A stretch of DNA of 64,000 nt from NCBI GenBank assembly GCA_900767135.1, contig CAAFYU010000040.1, forward strand, positions 11,531 to 75,530. Direction: 5' to 3'. Both the position numbers and the translations under genes were made by a program. Source of the DNA: Candidatus Gastranaerophilales bacterium (GTDB lineage: Bacteria > Cyanobacteriota > Vampirovibrionia > Gastranaerophilales > Gastranaerophilaceae). Below the pieces are notes generated by a model, which had not been told where the DNA came from, searched no databases, and saw only the letters and a program-made list of their open reading frames with translations. Positions 39,105 through 46,811 of this stretch are shown piece after piece. Within the stretch, counting starts at the first letter, position 1. Every line of letters starts with the position of its first letter.

Positions 39105-41195
39105 ATGGCTAGACAAACTCCATTAGAAAAAATCAGAAACATTGGTATTGCCGCTCACATCGATGCCGGTAAAACCACTACAACTGAACGTATTTTGTTT
39201 TACACAGGTAAAACTCATAAAATCGGCGAAACACACGATGGTGCTGCCGTAACTGACTTTATGGAACAAGAAAAAGAACGTGGTATTACAATTCAATCAG
39301 CTGCTGTAACAGCTACTTGGAAAGGACACCAAATCAACATTATTGATACCCCGGGTCACGTTGACTTCACAATTGAAGTAGAACGTTCACTTCGTGTATT
39401 AGACGGTGTTGTTGCTGTATTCTGTGCAGTAGGTGGTGTTCAATCTCAATCAGAAACTGTATGGCGTCAAGCTAACAGATACGAAGTTCCACGTATGGTT
39501 TTCGTAAACAAAATGGACAGAACAGGTGCTGATTTTTACAGAGTTGTTGACCAAATTAAAAACAGATTAGGTGCAAATGCTGTTCCTATCCAATTGCCTA
39601 TCGGTTCTGAAGATAAATTCAACGGCCTTATTGACTTGATGACAATGAGAGCTGAAATTTATACTAACGACTTAGGTACAGATATTAAAGAAGAAGATAT
39701 TCCAGCTGATATGATGGAAAAAGCTCAACAATATCACGACGCTATGGTTGAAGCTATTGCATCTGAAGATGACGCTTTGATGGAAAAATACTTCGAAGAT
39801 CCTGAATCTATTACAGTTGACGAATTGAAAGCTGTTTTGAGAAAAGCAGTTTGCGAAAACAAAATCGTTCCTGTAACTTGCGGTACAGCATTCAAAAACA
39901 AAGGTGTTCAACTTTTATTGAACGCAGTTGTTGATTATATGCCATCACCAGTTGATGTAAAAGCTATCGAAGGTGAACTTGAAGACGGTACAAAAACAGA
40001 AAGACACTCATCTGACTCTGAACCGTTCTCAGCTTTGGCATTTAAAGTTATGACTGACCCTTACGTAGGTCGTTTAACTTTCTTAAGAGTTTATTCTGGC
40101 GTAATTACTGCCGGTTCTTATGTTCTTAATGCTACTAACGGCAAAAAAGAACGTATCGCTCGTTTGGTTCGTATGTATGCTGATCAAAGAATTGAAGAAC
40201 AAGAAGTTTACGCTGGTGACATCTGTGCAGCAGTTGGTTTGAAAGATACAACAACAGGTGATACATTGTGTGATGAAAAAGCTCCAATCATCTTGGAAAG
40301 AATGACTTTCCCTGAACCTGTAATTTCAGTTGCTATTGAACCAAAAACAAAAGCTGACCAAGATAAAATGGGTATCGCTCTTCAAAAACTTGCAGAAGAA
40401 GATCCTTCATTCAGAGTTAAATCTGATACAGAAACAGGTCAAACAATCATTTCTGGTATGGGTGAACTTCACTTGGATATCATCGTTGACCGTATGTTGA
40501 GAGAATTCAAAGTTGAAGCTAACATCGGTAAACCGCAAGTAGCATACAGAGAAACAATTCGTGGAAACGCAGACCAAGATTCTAAATTTATCCGTCAATC
40601 AGGTGGTAAAGGTCAATATGGTCACGTTAAAGTTAGAATTTCTCCAGCTGAAGAAAATGCCGGTTTTGTATTTGAAAACAAAATCGTTGGTGGTGCTATT
40701 CCTCGTGAATACATCGAACCTGCTAGAAAAGGTATGGAAGAAGCTCTTGAAGGCGGTATCTTGGCAGGATTCCCTATGATCGACGTAAAAGTTGAACTTT
40801 ATGATGGATCTTACCACGAAGTTGACTCTTCTGAAATGGCATTTAAAATCGCTGGTTCAATGGCTATCAAAGAAGGTTGCCGCAAAGCTCAACCTTGTAT
40901 CCTTGAACCTATGATGAAAGTTGAAATCGAAATTCCAGACGAATTCACAGGTACAATTATCGGTGATATTTCAAGACGTCGTGGACGTGTTGAAGGTCAA
41001 GAACCACAAGGTAACACAGGTAACGTAATCGTTAGAGCTTTGGTTCCATTGGCTAACATGTTCGGTTATGCAACAGACTTGAGATCAAACACACAAGGTC
41101 GTGGAACATTCTCTATGGAATTCCACAACTACGAACAAGTTCCTGCTAATATCGAAAAAGAAATTATCGAGAAATCAGGTGCTGCAAAAGCGTAG
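39105..41195 (+). CDS. fusA: elongation factor G
   Basis: Translocation GTPase of translation, 696 residues, the normal length. G1 is AHIDAGKTTTTERILFYTG, G3 DTPGHVDFTIEVERSLRVLDG, G4 NKMDRTGADF. Domain II follows at about residue 300, domain IV contains the QSGGKGQYGHVKV loop near residue 500, and domain V ends at 696. Codon use looks skewed to frequent codons (GGT, GAA, AAA), consistent with high expression. It stands alone here, not in the usual str operon (no rpsL, rpsG or tuf beside it). The ribosome binding site is AAGGAAA. Confidence 0.97.
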   Translation: MARQTPLEKIRNIGIAAHIDAGKTTTTERILFYTGKTHKIGETHDGAAVTDFMEQEKERGITIQSAAVTATWKGHQINIIDTPGHVDFTIEVERSLRVLDGVVAVFCAVGGVQSQSETVWRQANRYEVPRMVFVNKMDRTGADFYRVVDQIKNRLGANAVPIQLPIGSEDKFNGLIDLMTMRAEIYTNDLGTDIKEEDIPADMMEKAQQYHDAMVEAIASEDDALMEKYFEDPESITVDELKAVLRKAVCENKIVPVTCGTAFKNKGVQLLLNAVVDYMPSPVDVKAIEGELEDGTKTERHSSDSEPFSALAFKVMTDPYVGRLTFLRVYSGVITAGSYVLNATNGKKERIARLVRMYADQRIEEQEVYAGDICAAVGLKDTTTGDTLCDEKAPIILERMTFPEPVISVAIEPKTKADQDKMGIALQKLAEEDPSFRVKSDTETGQTIISGMGELHLDIIVDRMLREFKVEANIGKPQVAYRETIRGNADQDSKFIRQSGGKGQYGHVKVRISPAEENAGFVFENKIVGGAIPREYIEPARKGMEEALEGGILAGFPMIDVKVELYDGSYHEVDSSEMAFKIAGSMAIKEGCRKAQPCILEPMMKVEIEIPDEFTGTIIGDISRRRGRVEGQEPQGNTGNVIVRALVPLANMFGYATDLRSNTQGRGTFSMEFHNYEQVPANIEKEIIEKSGAAKA

Positions 41196-41222
41196 TCGTT
41201 GATAAACGATTAAAATATATTT

Positions 41223-41264
41223 CAAACCTCGAGAAGTTTTCAATAACATCTCGGGGTTTGTTTT
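41223..41264 (+). terminator. fusA terminator
   Basis: CAAACCTCGAGA pairs with TCTCGGGGTTTG (12 bp, one A-G mismatch), followed by TTTTATAATT. Confidence 0.8.
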
Positions 41265-41310
41265 ATAATTAAACATAATTTAAAACGACTACATGCACAG
41301 TAAAAGAAAA

Positions 41311-41338
41311 AGCCATTCTTACAAAGTGAAGAACGGCT
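41311..41338 (+). ncRNA. hairpin upstream of a short ORF (possible structured RNA)
   Basis: AGCCATTCTT pairs with AAGAACGGCT (10 bp, one mismatch) around ACAAAGTG. It sits 20 nt before a very purine-rich GGGGAGGAGG tract. No known RNA family was recognised. Confidence 0.3.
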
Positions 41339-41358
41339 ACCAGACTTGGGGAGGAGGT

Positions 41359-41415
41359 ATGAAAAACATAATGTTTTTCATATCTAATACTTTTACATAC
41401 GCCACAACAAAATAA
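41359..41415 (+). CDS. possible 18-residue leader peptide
   Basis: ATG at 41359 directly after TGGGGAGGAGGT, by far the strongest Shine-Dalgarno-like tract in the window. It encodes MKNIMFFISNTFTYATTK and stops at TAA 41413-41415. A hairpin precedes it (41311-41338) and hemW begins 62 bp after. The peptide is hydrophobic in its middle. It may be a real micro-peptide, a leader peptide for hemW, or chance; the unusual ribosome binding site is the main support. The SD-to-ATG spacing is short (0-4 nt, depending on pairing), which weakens it. Confidence 0.35.
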   Translation: MKNIMFFISNTFTYATTK

Positions 41416-41477
41416 AAACTTTTATTTTTTATCCAAATCTCATACATTTGATGTATATTTGAGGTAAAATTATTTCT

Positions 41478-42566
41478 ATGCCAAAGAATTGTTATATACA
41501 TATCCCGTTTTGTCGGTCTAAATGTAAATATTGTTCCTTTGTTTCATTTCCAAGATTAGAGTTAAAAAAGTCTTATTTAAACTCACTAAAAGAAGAAATC
41601 AAAATTCGTTACAATAATGAGGAATTAAATACACTTTATTTTGGGGGAGGAACACCTTCTGTTCTTACTCCGAACGAGTTTTTGGAGATTATTCAAATGT
41701 TTAATTTTGCCAAAAATCCCGAAATCACAACAGAATTAAATCCGGAAACAATGAGTTTAGAATATTTGCAAAAACTTAAACAGATCGGAATTAACAGAAT
41801 TAGTTTCGGGTGCCAAACATTTGACGATTCTATTTTAAAAATAATAGGTCGAAGGCATTCTGCAAAATGCACAATACAAGCCGTTACCATGGCACAAACT
41901 GCTGGGATTGAAAATATAAGTTTAGATTTTATTTATGGATTGCCATGCCAAAATTTAGAAGGATTTGAAACTGATTTGAAAACAGCTGTCGGGCTTGGTA
42001 TTCAGCACATTTCACTTTATGGACTAAAAATAGATGAGGGGTGTTATTTTTATGAACACGCTCCTGAAAATTTGCCTGATGAAGATATGCAGGCGGATAT
42101 GTATTTAAAAGCAATTGAAGTTGTTTCAGAGTATGGATTTGAACACTATGAAATAAGCAACTTTGCCAAAAATGGTTTTTATTCTCGACATAATCTAAAT
42201 TATTGGGATAATAATTCTTACTACGGTTTCGGAGTTGCAAGTCATGGATATGAAAATGGTATCAGATATTTCAACACCTCTTCAATTGATGAATACTTAA
42301 AAAATCCGACAAAACACAAATCAGAACATATTTTAAGTAATCAAGAAAAGCTTGAAGAAGCTATTTTTCTAGGTTTTAGAGAGATGAAGGGAATTAATAT
42401 TGAGAAAATAAACTTCGAATTTGGGATTAATTTTGAAGACAAGTATAAAGATATTTTGAAAAAATACATTGATTATGATTTTCTTGAACAAACAAATGTC
42501 GGCTATAAACTTACCAATAGTGGAATTTTAGTTAGTAACGTAATTTTAGCGGAGTTTTTAGAATAA
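41478..42566 (+). CDS. hemW: HemW-like radical SAM protein (coproporphyrinogen III oxidase-like)
   Basis: Radical SAM protein of 362 residues. The cluster motif is YIHIPFCRSKCKYCSF (CxxxCxxC, residues 12-19), followed by YFGGGTPSVL, ELNPETMSLEYL and NRISFGCQTFDDSILKIIGRRHSA. This is the HemN/HemW family; the absence of the extra N-terminal HemN features and the length of about 360 favour HemW, a haem chaperone, over the oxidase. A C-terminal HemN-type domain (LEEAIFLGFREMKGIN) is present. No haem genes are nearby. The -10-like TAAAAT lies 7 nt before the ATG and there is no Shine-Dalgarno. Confidence 0.87.
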   Translation: MPKNCYIHIPFCRSKCKYCSFVSFPRLELKKSYLNSLKEEIKIRYNNEELNTLYFGGGTPSVLTPNEFLEIIQMFNFAKNPEITTELNPETMSLEYLQKLKQIGINRISFGCQTFDDSILKIIGRRHSAKCTIQAVTMAQTAGIENISLDFIYGLPCQNLEGFETDLKTAVGLGIQHISLYGLKIDEGCYFYEHAPENLPDEDMQADMYLKAIEVVSEYGFEHYEISNFAKNGFYSRHNLNYWDNNSYYGFGVASHGYENGIRYFNTSSIDEYLKNPTKHKSEHILSNQEKLEEAIFLGFREMKGINIEKINFEFGINFEDKYKDILKKYIDYDFLEQTNVGYKLTNSGILVSNVILAEFLE

Positions 42567-42626
42567 ATTTTCAAGTTTTTAAAATAGCAAATAATTTTAC
42601 CATTATAAAAACTTTAATATCAAAAA

Positions 42627-43856
42627 TTATACGTCTTTTTTCACAAATCCGGTCTGGATAATGTCACGCCCAAAACGAGCTTCCAGTTTATCAAAACATT
42701 GAGATAATTTCGCTTTTTTCTCCTCAGATGAAATATCCGCAAACAAAGATATTTGTGCCTCATTATTTTGAACAAAATTCTCTAAAACCACGCCGGTACT
42801 GCGATACAAAATATTAGGATTATACAATTTATTCAAAAGTTTGAACACAATATCCGAAATTTCCAGCTCAAAATCAGTCGCACAAGTCAAAACCTTCTTT
42901 TCGCAAAAGACTCTGAAATCTTTCGTTCTCAAAAAAATGCTAACAGACTTACATTTCGCATTAATTTTTCTCAACTTTACACAAGCCCTGTGGATATGGT
43001 AGTTTAGGGAGTTTTTCAAATATGTTTTGTCCGATGAAAATTTTGCAAGTGCACTTGTTTTTTGGATAGATTTTGGGAGTTTTTCCTCATTAGAAACAGG
43101 CGAAACCATCTCGCCCATAAGCTCATGTTTCATCTCTAAACCACGAATTCCAATCTGCTTGTCGAGCCACAAGTCGTCTTGACAAATTAGTTCATACGCC
43201 GTCAAAATCCCATTTTTACGTAACAATAACGAAAGATTTTTTCCAATCCCCCAAATCTCATCTATGCTTGTTTTTTGCAACAAGGGAATAATCTCTCTGT
43301 TTTCAACTAAAAACACACCTTCGCCCATTGTTTTAGCCTTGTCGGACGCTAATTTTGCAAGAGATTTTGACGAACTCACCCCGATAGAAACAGGTATATC
43401 TACTTGTTTAAGCACCTCTTCCCTTATCATTTGTGCAATTTCAAAGTAATTTTTTTTATACATTCGCTCCATGCCGGTCAACTCGACAAAAGCTTCATCA
43501 ATTGAATAAACCTCGACATTCGGACTAAATGTACGCAAAACGGTCATTACCTTTTTCGAAATTTCGCAATACAGGTCGTGGTTTGCGTTGATATACGTTG
43601 CCTTTTTCATGTGTCCTTCAATTTGAAAATACGGCATACCCATACGGATACCAAGCTTTTTTGCCTCTTTGGAACGAGAAATCACACATTGCCCACGTCC
43701 GGACATCACGCAAACCGGTTTCCCTTTCAGTTCCGGGTTTACAGACTGTTCGCAAGATACAAAAAACGAGTCACAATCAACTAATGCTATAACATTTTTC
43801 CGAGCCATAGCAATATTATCTATTTCTTTTGATTTTTCGTCAAAACTTTTATCCAT
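42627..43856 (-). CDS. Y-family DNA polymerase (UmuC/ImuB-like)
   Basis: Translesion polymerase of 409 residues. The palm motifs are ALVDCDSFFVSCEQ (first catalytic aspartate) and YSIDEAFVELTG (the SIDE motif with the other acidic residues). PVCVMSGRGQCVISRSKEAKKLGIRMGMP is the UmuC-type fingers region, and the little-finger domain follows residue 260. The frame starts at the ATG at 43856, two bases after the rqcH stop; most family members begin close to MARKNVIALVDCD at 43808, so the first 16 residues may be untranslated. No UmuD or LexA box is seen nearby. It is the second gene of an rqcH-led operon. Confidence 0.88.
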   Translation of the reverse strand: MDKSFDEKSKEIDNIAMARKNVIALVDCDSFFVSCEQSVNPELKGKPVCVMSGRGQCVISRSKEAKKLGIRMGMPYFQIEGHMKKATYINANHDLYCEISKKVMTVLRTFSPNVEVYSIDEAFVELTGMERMYKKNYFEIAQMIREEVLKQVDIPVSIGVSSSKSLAKLASDKAKTMGEGVFLVENREIIPLLQKTSIDEIWGIGKNLSLLLRKNGILTAYELICQDDLWLDKQIGIRGLEMKHELMGEMVSPVSNEEKLPKSIQKTSALAKFSSDKTYLKNSLNYHIHRACVKLRKINAKCKSVSIFLRTKDFRVFCEKKVLTCATDFELEISDIVFKLLNKLYNPNILYRSTGVVLENFVQNNEAQISLFADISSEEKKAKLSQCFDKLEARFGRDIIQTGFVKKDV

Positions 43857-43858
43857 AA

Positions 43859-45271
43859 CTAATCTACTATAATTTCTTTTTCGTTTTTGTAAGTTACATA
43901 GCCCAAATTAGCTGCCGGTGGCTTTTTCAAGAATTTTCTTTTTGTATAAATCACTCCGACTTTTGAGGATTGTGAACCTTTGGAATATTTTTTTGCAAGT
44001 TTTGCACACTCAAAAATCAACTTATCAGACGGATTTTCACATCTCAGAAGAATATGAGATCCTGCACAATCCCTTGTGTGGAACCAAAAGTCTTCGTCCT
44101 TCGAAAGCTTTGACACAATATAATCATTTTGCCTGTTATTTCGCCCGACAAAAACTTTGCAACCTTCAATTTCTAGCTCCATAAGAGAATTTTTCTCAAC
44201 TTTTTTAGGCTTTTCTTTCGGGGAAACTTCAAGCTTAATTTCTTCTAAATCAGAAATAGAATCGGCAATATCAATCGAATACAAAATTTGCTCAGAATAA
44301 TTTATATTCTGTTCAAGTTCCGAAATAAGTTCAGAAAGCTTTATTGATGCAGTTTTTGCCTTGTTATAAAGCTTATAAAACCTGTTTGCATTATCTTTCA
44401 AGGTTTTTGTTGAATCCAATTCTATTTTAATCTGCTTATTATTTTCATAATCAAAAACTTCCGCAACCTTTGAATAATCAGACAGTGCGTACAAATTCGC
44501 CATAATCAAATCGCCATAAAGTCTGTACTTATTCATTTTTTCGTCAGTCATGAGCTGTTTTGACATTTTTACAAGCGAATTTTTGTCCTTTTTCAACTTT
44601 GTATTAACAATTTGCCGTAAATTTTCTTTCAATTTTGCAAACTTGTCCTGATAAACACACTCGGCATAATAATCGTCAATCGCTTTATTAAGACTTTCAC
44701 AATCAGAATTTGCAAGAGAATTTTTTGAAGCATACCAATCTGTCGGGCGTCCTGACGGATAAACATAAGGCAAACCGCCTGCCATCTCACGTTCTCGACT
44801 CTTTTCGGCTCCGACATTATGTGCACAACCCAAAATCATATTGGTGTCATAGTTATAAAGAATTACGTTGGAATATTTTCCCATAAGCTCAATTGCAAGA
44901 CATAAATAAATTTTTTCAGAAAGTTCGTTATAGGTTTCGATGTAAAACTCTAAAATTCTCTCATATTGAGGTTGATTTACTCGTGCTATAACAGAGTTTT
45001 CAAGGTATTTACGAAGTAGCATACAAAACATCGGCGGCTTTTGGGGAATTTCTATTAGTCGCTTTGCCTCATTTGCTTTGTCCATAAAACAAACGTGATA
45101 GTACTGCGGATTTATATTTATATATAATTTTCGGGTTTCGCCTTTTGAACGAATTGAAAACACAAAATCACGACGTGTCGGTTGCTGAATTTTTTGAATT
45201 CGTGCATTCGTCAAAAATTCCGAGTTTTCGTCAACCCATTTTTTCAAACTTAAAGAATCAAAATTTATCAT
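43859..45271 (-). CDS. rqcH: RqcH (NFACT-family ribosome quality-control factor)
   Basis: Binds stalled 50S subunits and adds C-terminal alanine tails (B. subtilis RqcH). The 470-residue chain has an NFACT-N domain at the start (SLSLKKWVDENSEFLTNARIQKIQQPTRRDFVFSI), a helical coiled-coil part (about 270-340), and the NFACT-R domain (VFVGRNNRQNDYIVSKLSKDEDFWFHTRDCAGSHILLR) at the C-terminus. It is roughly 90-100 residues shorter than B. subtilis RqcH. Older annotations would call it a fibronectin-binding protein. TAAAAT lies 6 nt before the ATG. It is co-transcribed with a Y-family polymerase. The ending EIIVD is complete. Confidence 0.9.
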   Translation of the reverse strand: MINFDSLSLKKWVDENSEFLTNARIQKIQQPTRRDFVFSIRSKGETRKLYININPQYYHVCFMDKANEAKRLIEIPQKPPMFCMLLRKYLENSVIARVNQPQYERILEFYIETYNELSEKIYLCLAIELMGKYSNVILYNYDTNMILGCAHNVGAEKSREREMAGGLPYVYPSGRPTDWYASKNSLANSDCESLNKAIDDYYAECVYQDKFAKLKENLRQIVNTKLKKDKNSLVKMSKQLMTDEKMNKYRLYGDLIMANLYALSDYSKVAEVFDYENNKQIKIELDSTKTLKDNANRFYKLYNKAKTASIKLSELISELEQNINYSEQILYSIDIADSISDLEEIKLEVSPKEKPKKVEKNSLMELEIEGCKVFVGRNNRQNDYIVSKLSKDEDFWFHTRDCAGSHILLRCENPSDKLIFECAKLAKKYSKGSQSSKVGVIYTKRKFLKKPPAANLGYVTYKNEKEIIVD

Positions 45272-45277
45272 AATCTG

Positions 45278-45283
45278 ATTTTA
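45278..45283 (-). promoter_or_regulatory. -10 box of rqcH, 6 nt before ATG
   Basis: TAAAAT on the minus strand, then CAGATT and the ATG. The -35 is unclear. Confidence 0.4.
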
Positions 45284-45296
45284 CAACAAAGTTAAG

Positions 45297-45367
45297 CAGA
45301 TGCATAGAGGCAAAGTCCTTTACGTAATAAACCTAGCTGCTTCGCTTCTTAGCTGCCTAGCTGCTTC
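45297..45367. repeat. octamer-type repeat between rqcH and rimO
   Basis: The right part has 8-bp units AGCTGCTT, CGCTTCTT, AGCTGCCT, AGCTGCTT. The left part has CAGATGCATAGAGGCAAAG. They share unit types with 57-250 and 52141-52172. The spacer between them is short (about 20 bp). Confidence 0.55.
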
Positions 45368-45439
45368 AAAACAAATTGTCCAAGCAAGTGATTACAAAAA
45401 ATTATATTCATGATAAAGTGATTTTAAAAGAGGTAAAAT

Positions 45440-46747
45440 ATGAAAATAGCATTATTAAACCATGGTTGTGCAAAAAACCTAGTTGATTCAGAACTTATGC
45501 TTGGGCTTTTGGCTCAAAAAGGACACCAAGTCACTTTGGACGAAAACGAGGCTGACATCGTAGTCGTGAATACTTGTTCATTTATTCATGATGCAGAAAA
45601 AGAGTCTGTGCAAGCGATTTTACAAATGATTCAAGATGGGAAGAAAGTTATTGCAACAGGCTGTCTTGCTCAAAAATATAAGGGTGAACTAAAAAAAGCA
45701 ATCCCTGAAATTTCAGGAATGATAGGAACTTCCGACATAAAAGAAATTGTCGAAGTAGTTGATAAAATTGCAGATAACAAAAATTATATTGAACACGTTT
45801 CTGAAAAACCTGAATATATTTATCCTGAAAATATTGAGCGACAACAGATTACAGTAGGTTCAAGCTCTTACATAAAAATTGCAGACGGCTGTAATTACCA
45901 CTGCGGATATTGCATTATTCCACAACTCAGAGGGGAATACCATTCCAGAACTATTGAAAATATTCTTGAAGAAGCAAATTCACTTGTCAAAAAAGGAGTT
46001 ACTGAAATCGTTTTGATTGCACAAGATACAACAAGTTATGGAATTGATTTGTACGGCAAACCAGCTCTACCAAAACTTTTGGAAGAACTAAATAAAATCG
46101 AAGGTTTAGGCTGGATTAGAATTTTGTACGCATATCCGACTCAGGTTACAGACGAGCTTATTGATACGATTGCAAGACTTGATAAAGTTGTAAAATATAT
46201 TGATTTGCCGTTGCAACACTATAATCAAGATATTCTAAAAGCTATGAGAAGACCGGTTATGGATTACGATATATTGGTTAAAAAAATTCGTGACAGAATT
46301 CCAAATGTCGCTATCAGAACAGCATTTATCGTTGGGTATCCGGGAGAAACTGATGAGCAATTTAACGAACTTTATGAGTTTGTAAAACGTGCAAGATTTG
46401 AAAAAATGGGTGTGTTCGAATACTCTCGTGAAAAAAATACAGTTTCTTATTCAATGGAAAACCAAGTTCCTGCAAAAATCAAAAAACAACGTCACAAAAA
46501 ATTGATGACTTTACAAAAGAAGATTTCTCGCGAAGTCAACGAAGGCTACGTTGGAAAGACACTTCCTTGTATTGTAGAAGGCTTTACAGACGACGGACTT
46601 GTTTTGATGCGTTCTCAATATGACGCACCGGAAATAGATGGAATGGTTTACGCAAACTCTCACGATGCAATCGTTCCGGGGGATATTGTAAACGTAAAAA
46701 TTAATCGAGCAGATGACTATGATTTGTTCGGAGAAATTGTTGAATAA
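45440..46747 (+). CDS. rimO: ribosomal protein S12 methylthiotransferase
   Basis: Radical SAM enzyme of 435 residues that adds a methylthio group to S12 aspartate. The UPF0004 N-domain shows LLNHGCAKNLVDSELMLGLL and NTCSFIHDAEKES with its three cluster cysteines. The radical SAM motif is ADGCNYHCGYCIIPQLRGEYHSR (CxxxCxxC). The C-terminal TRAM domain (YVGKTLPCIVEGF to DYDLFGEIVE) is complete. The conserved DGCNY start of the SAM motif and the length separate it from MiaB. The ribosome binding site is AGAGGT. It is followed, after a short hairpin repeat, by a flippase gene. Confidence 0.95.
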   Translation: MKIALLNHGCAKNLVDSELMLGLLAQKGHQVTLDENEADIVVVNTCSFIHDAEKESVQAILQMIQDGKKVIATGCLAQKYKGELKKAIPEISGMIGTSDIKEIVEVVDKIADNKNYIEHVSEKPEYIYPENIERQQITVGSSSYIKIADGCNYHCGYCIIPQLRGEYHSRTIENILEEANSLVKKGVTEIVLIAQDTTSYGIDLYGKPALPKLLEELNKIEGLGWIRILYAYPTQVTDELIDTIARLDKVVKYIDLPLQHYNQDILKAMRRPVMDYDILVKKIRDRIPNVAIRTAFIVGYPGETDEQFNELYEFVKRARFEKMGVFEYSREKNTVSYSMENQVPAKIKKQRHKKLMTLQKKISREVNEGYVGKTLPCIVEGFTDDGLVLMRSQYDAPEIDGMVYANSHDAIVPGDIVNVKINRADDYDLFGEIVE

Positions 46748-46756
46748 CACTGCAAT

Positions 46757-46782
46757 GTAGGTCGGGATTGCTATCCCGACAC
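46757..46782. repeat. short hairpin repeat, copy 1
   Basis: GTCGGGAT-TGCT-ATCCCGAC, a perfect 8-bp stem. A second copy at 52103-52128 has GTCGGCAT-TGCT-ATGCCGAC, where one G-C pair is swapped to C-G. The flanks GTAG and AC are shared. Confidence 0.8.
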
Positions 46783-46811
46783 AAAAAAACGATAATAAAT
46801 AAAGGATTAGC

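Noticed and set aside
39105..41195. Tetracycline-resistance ribosomal protection protein in place of EF-G.
   Set aside because: The conserved EF-G GTPase domain, domain IV loop QSGGKGQYGHVKV and length of 696 fit fusA, and nothing points to a TetM-type protein.
43859..45271. Fibronectin-binding surface protein.
   Set aside because: There is no signal peptide or anchor; NFACT-N and NFACT-R domains identify RqcH, for which the older name is misleading.
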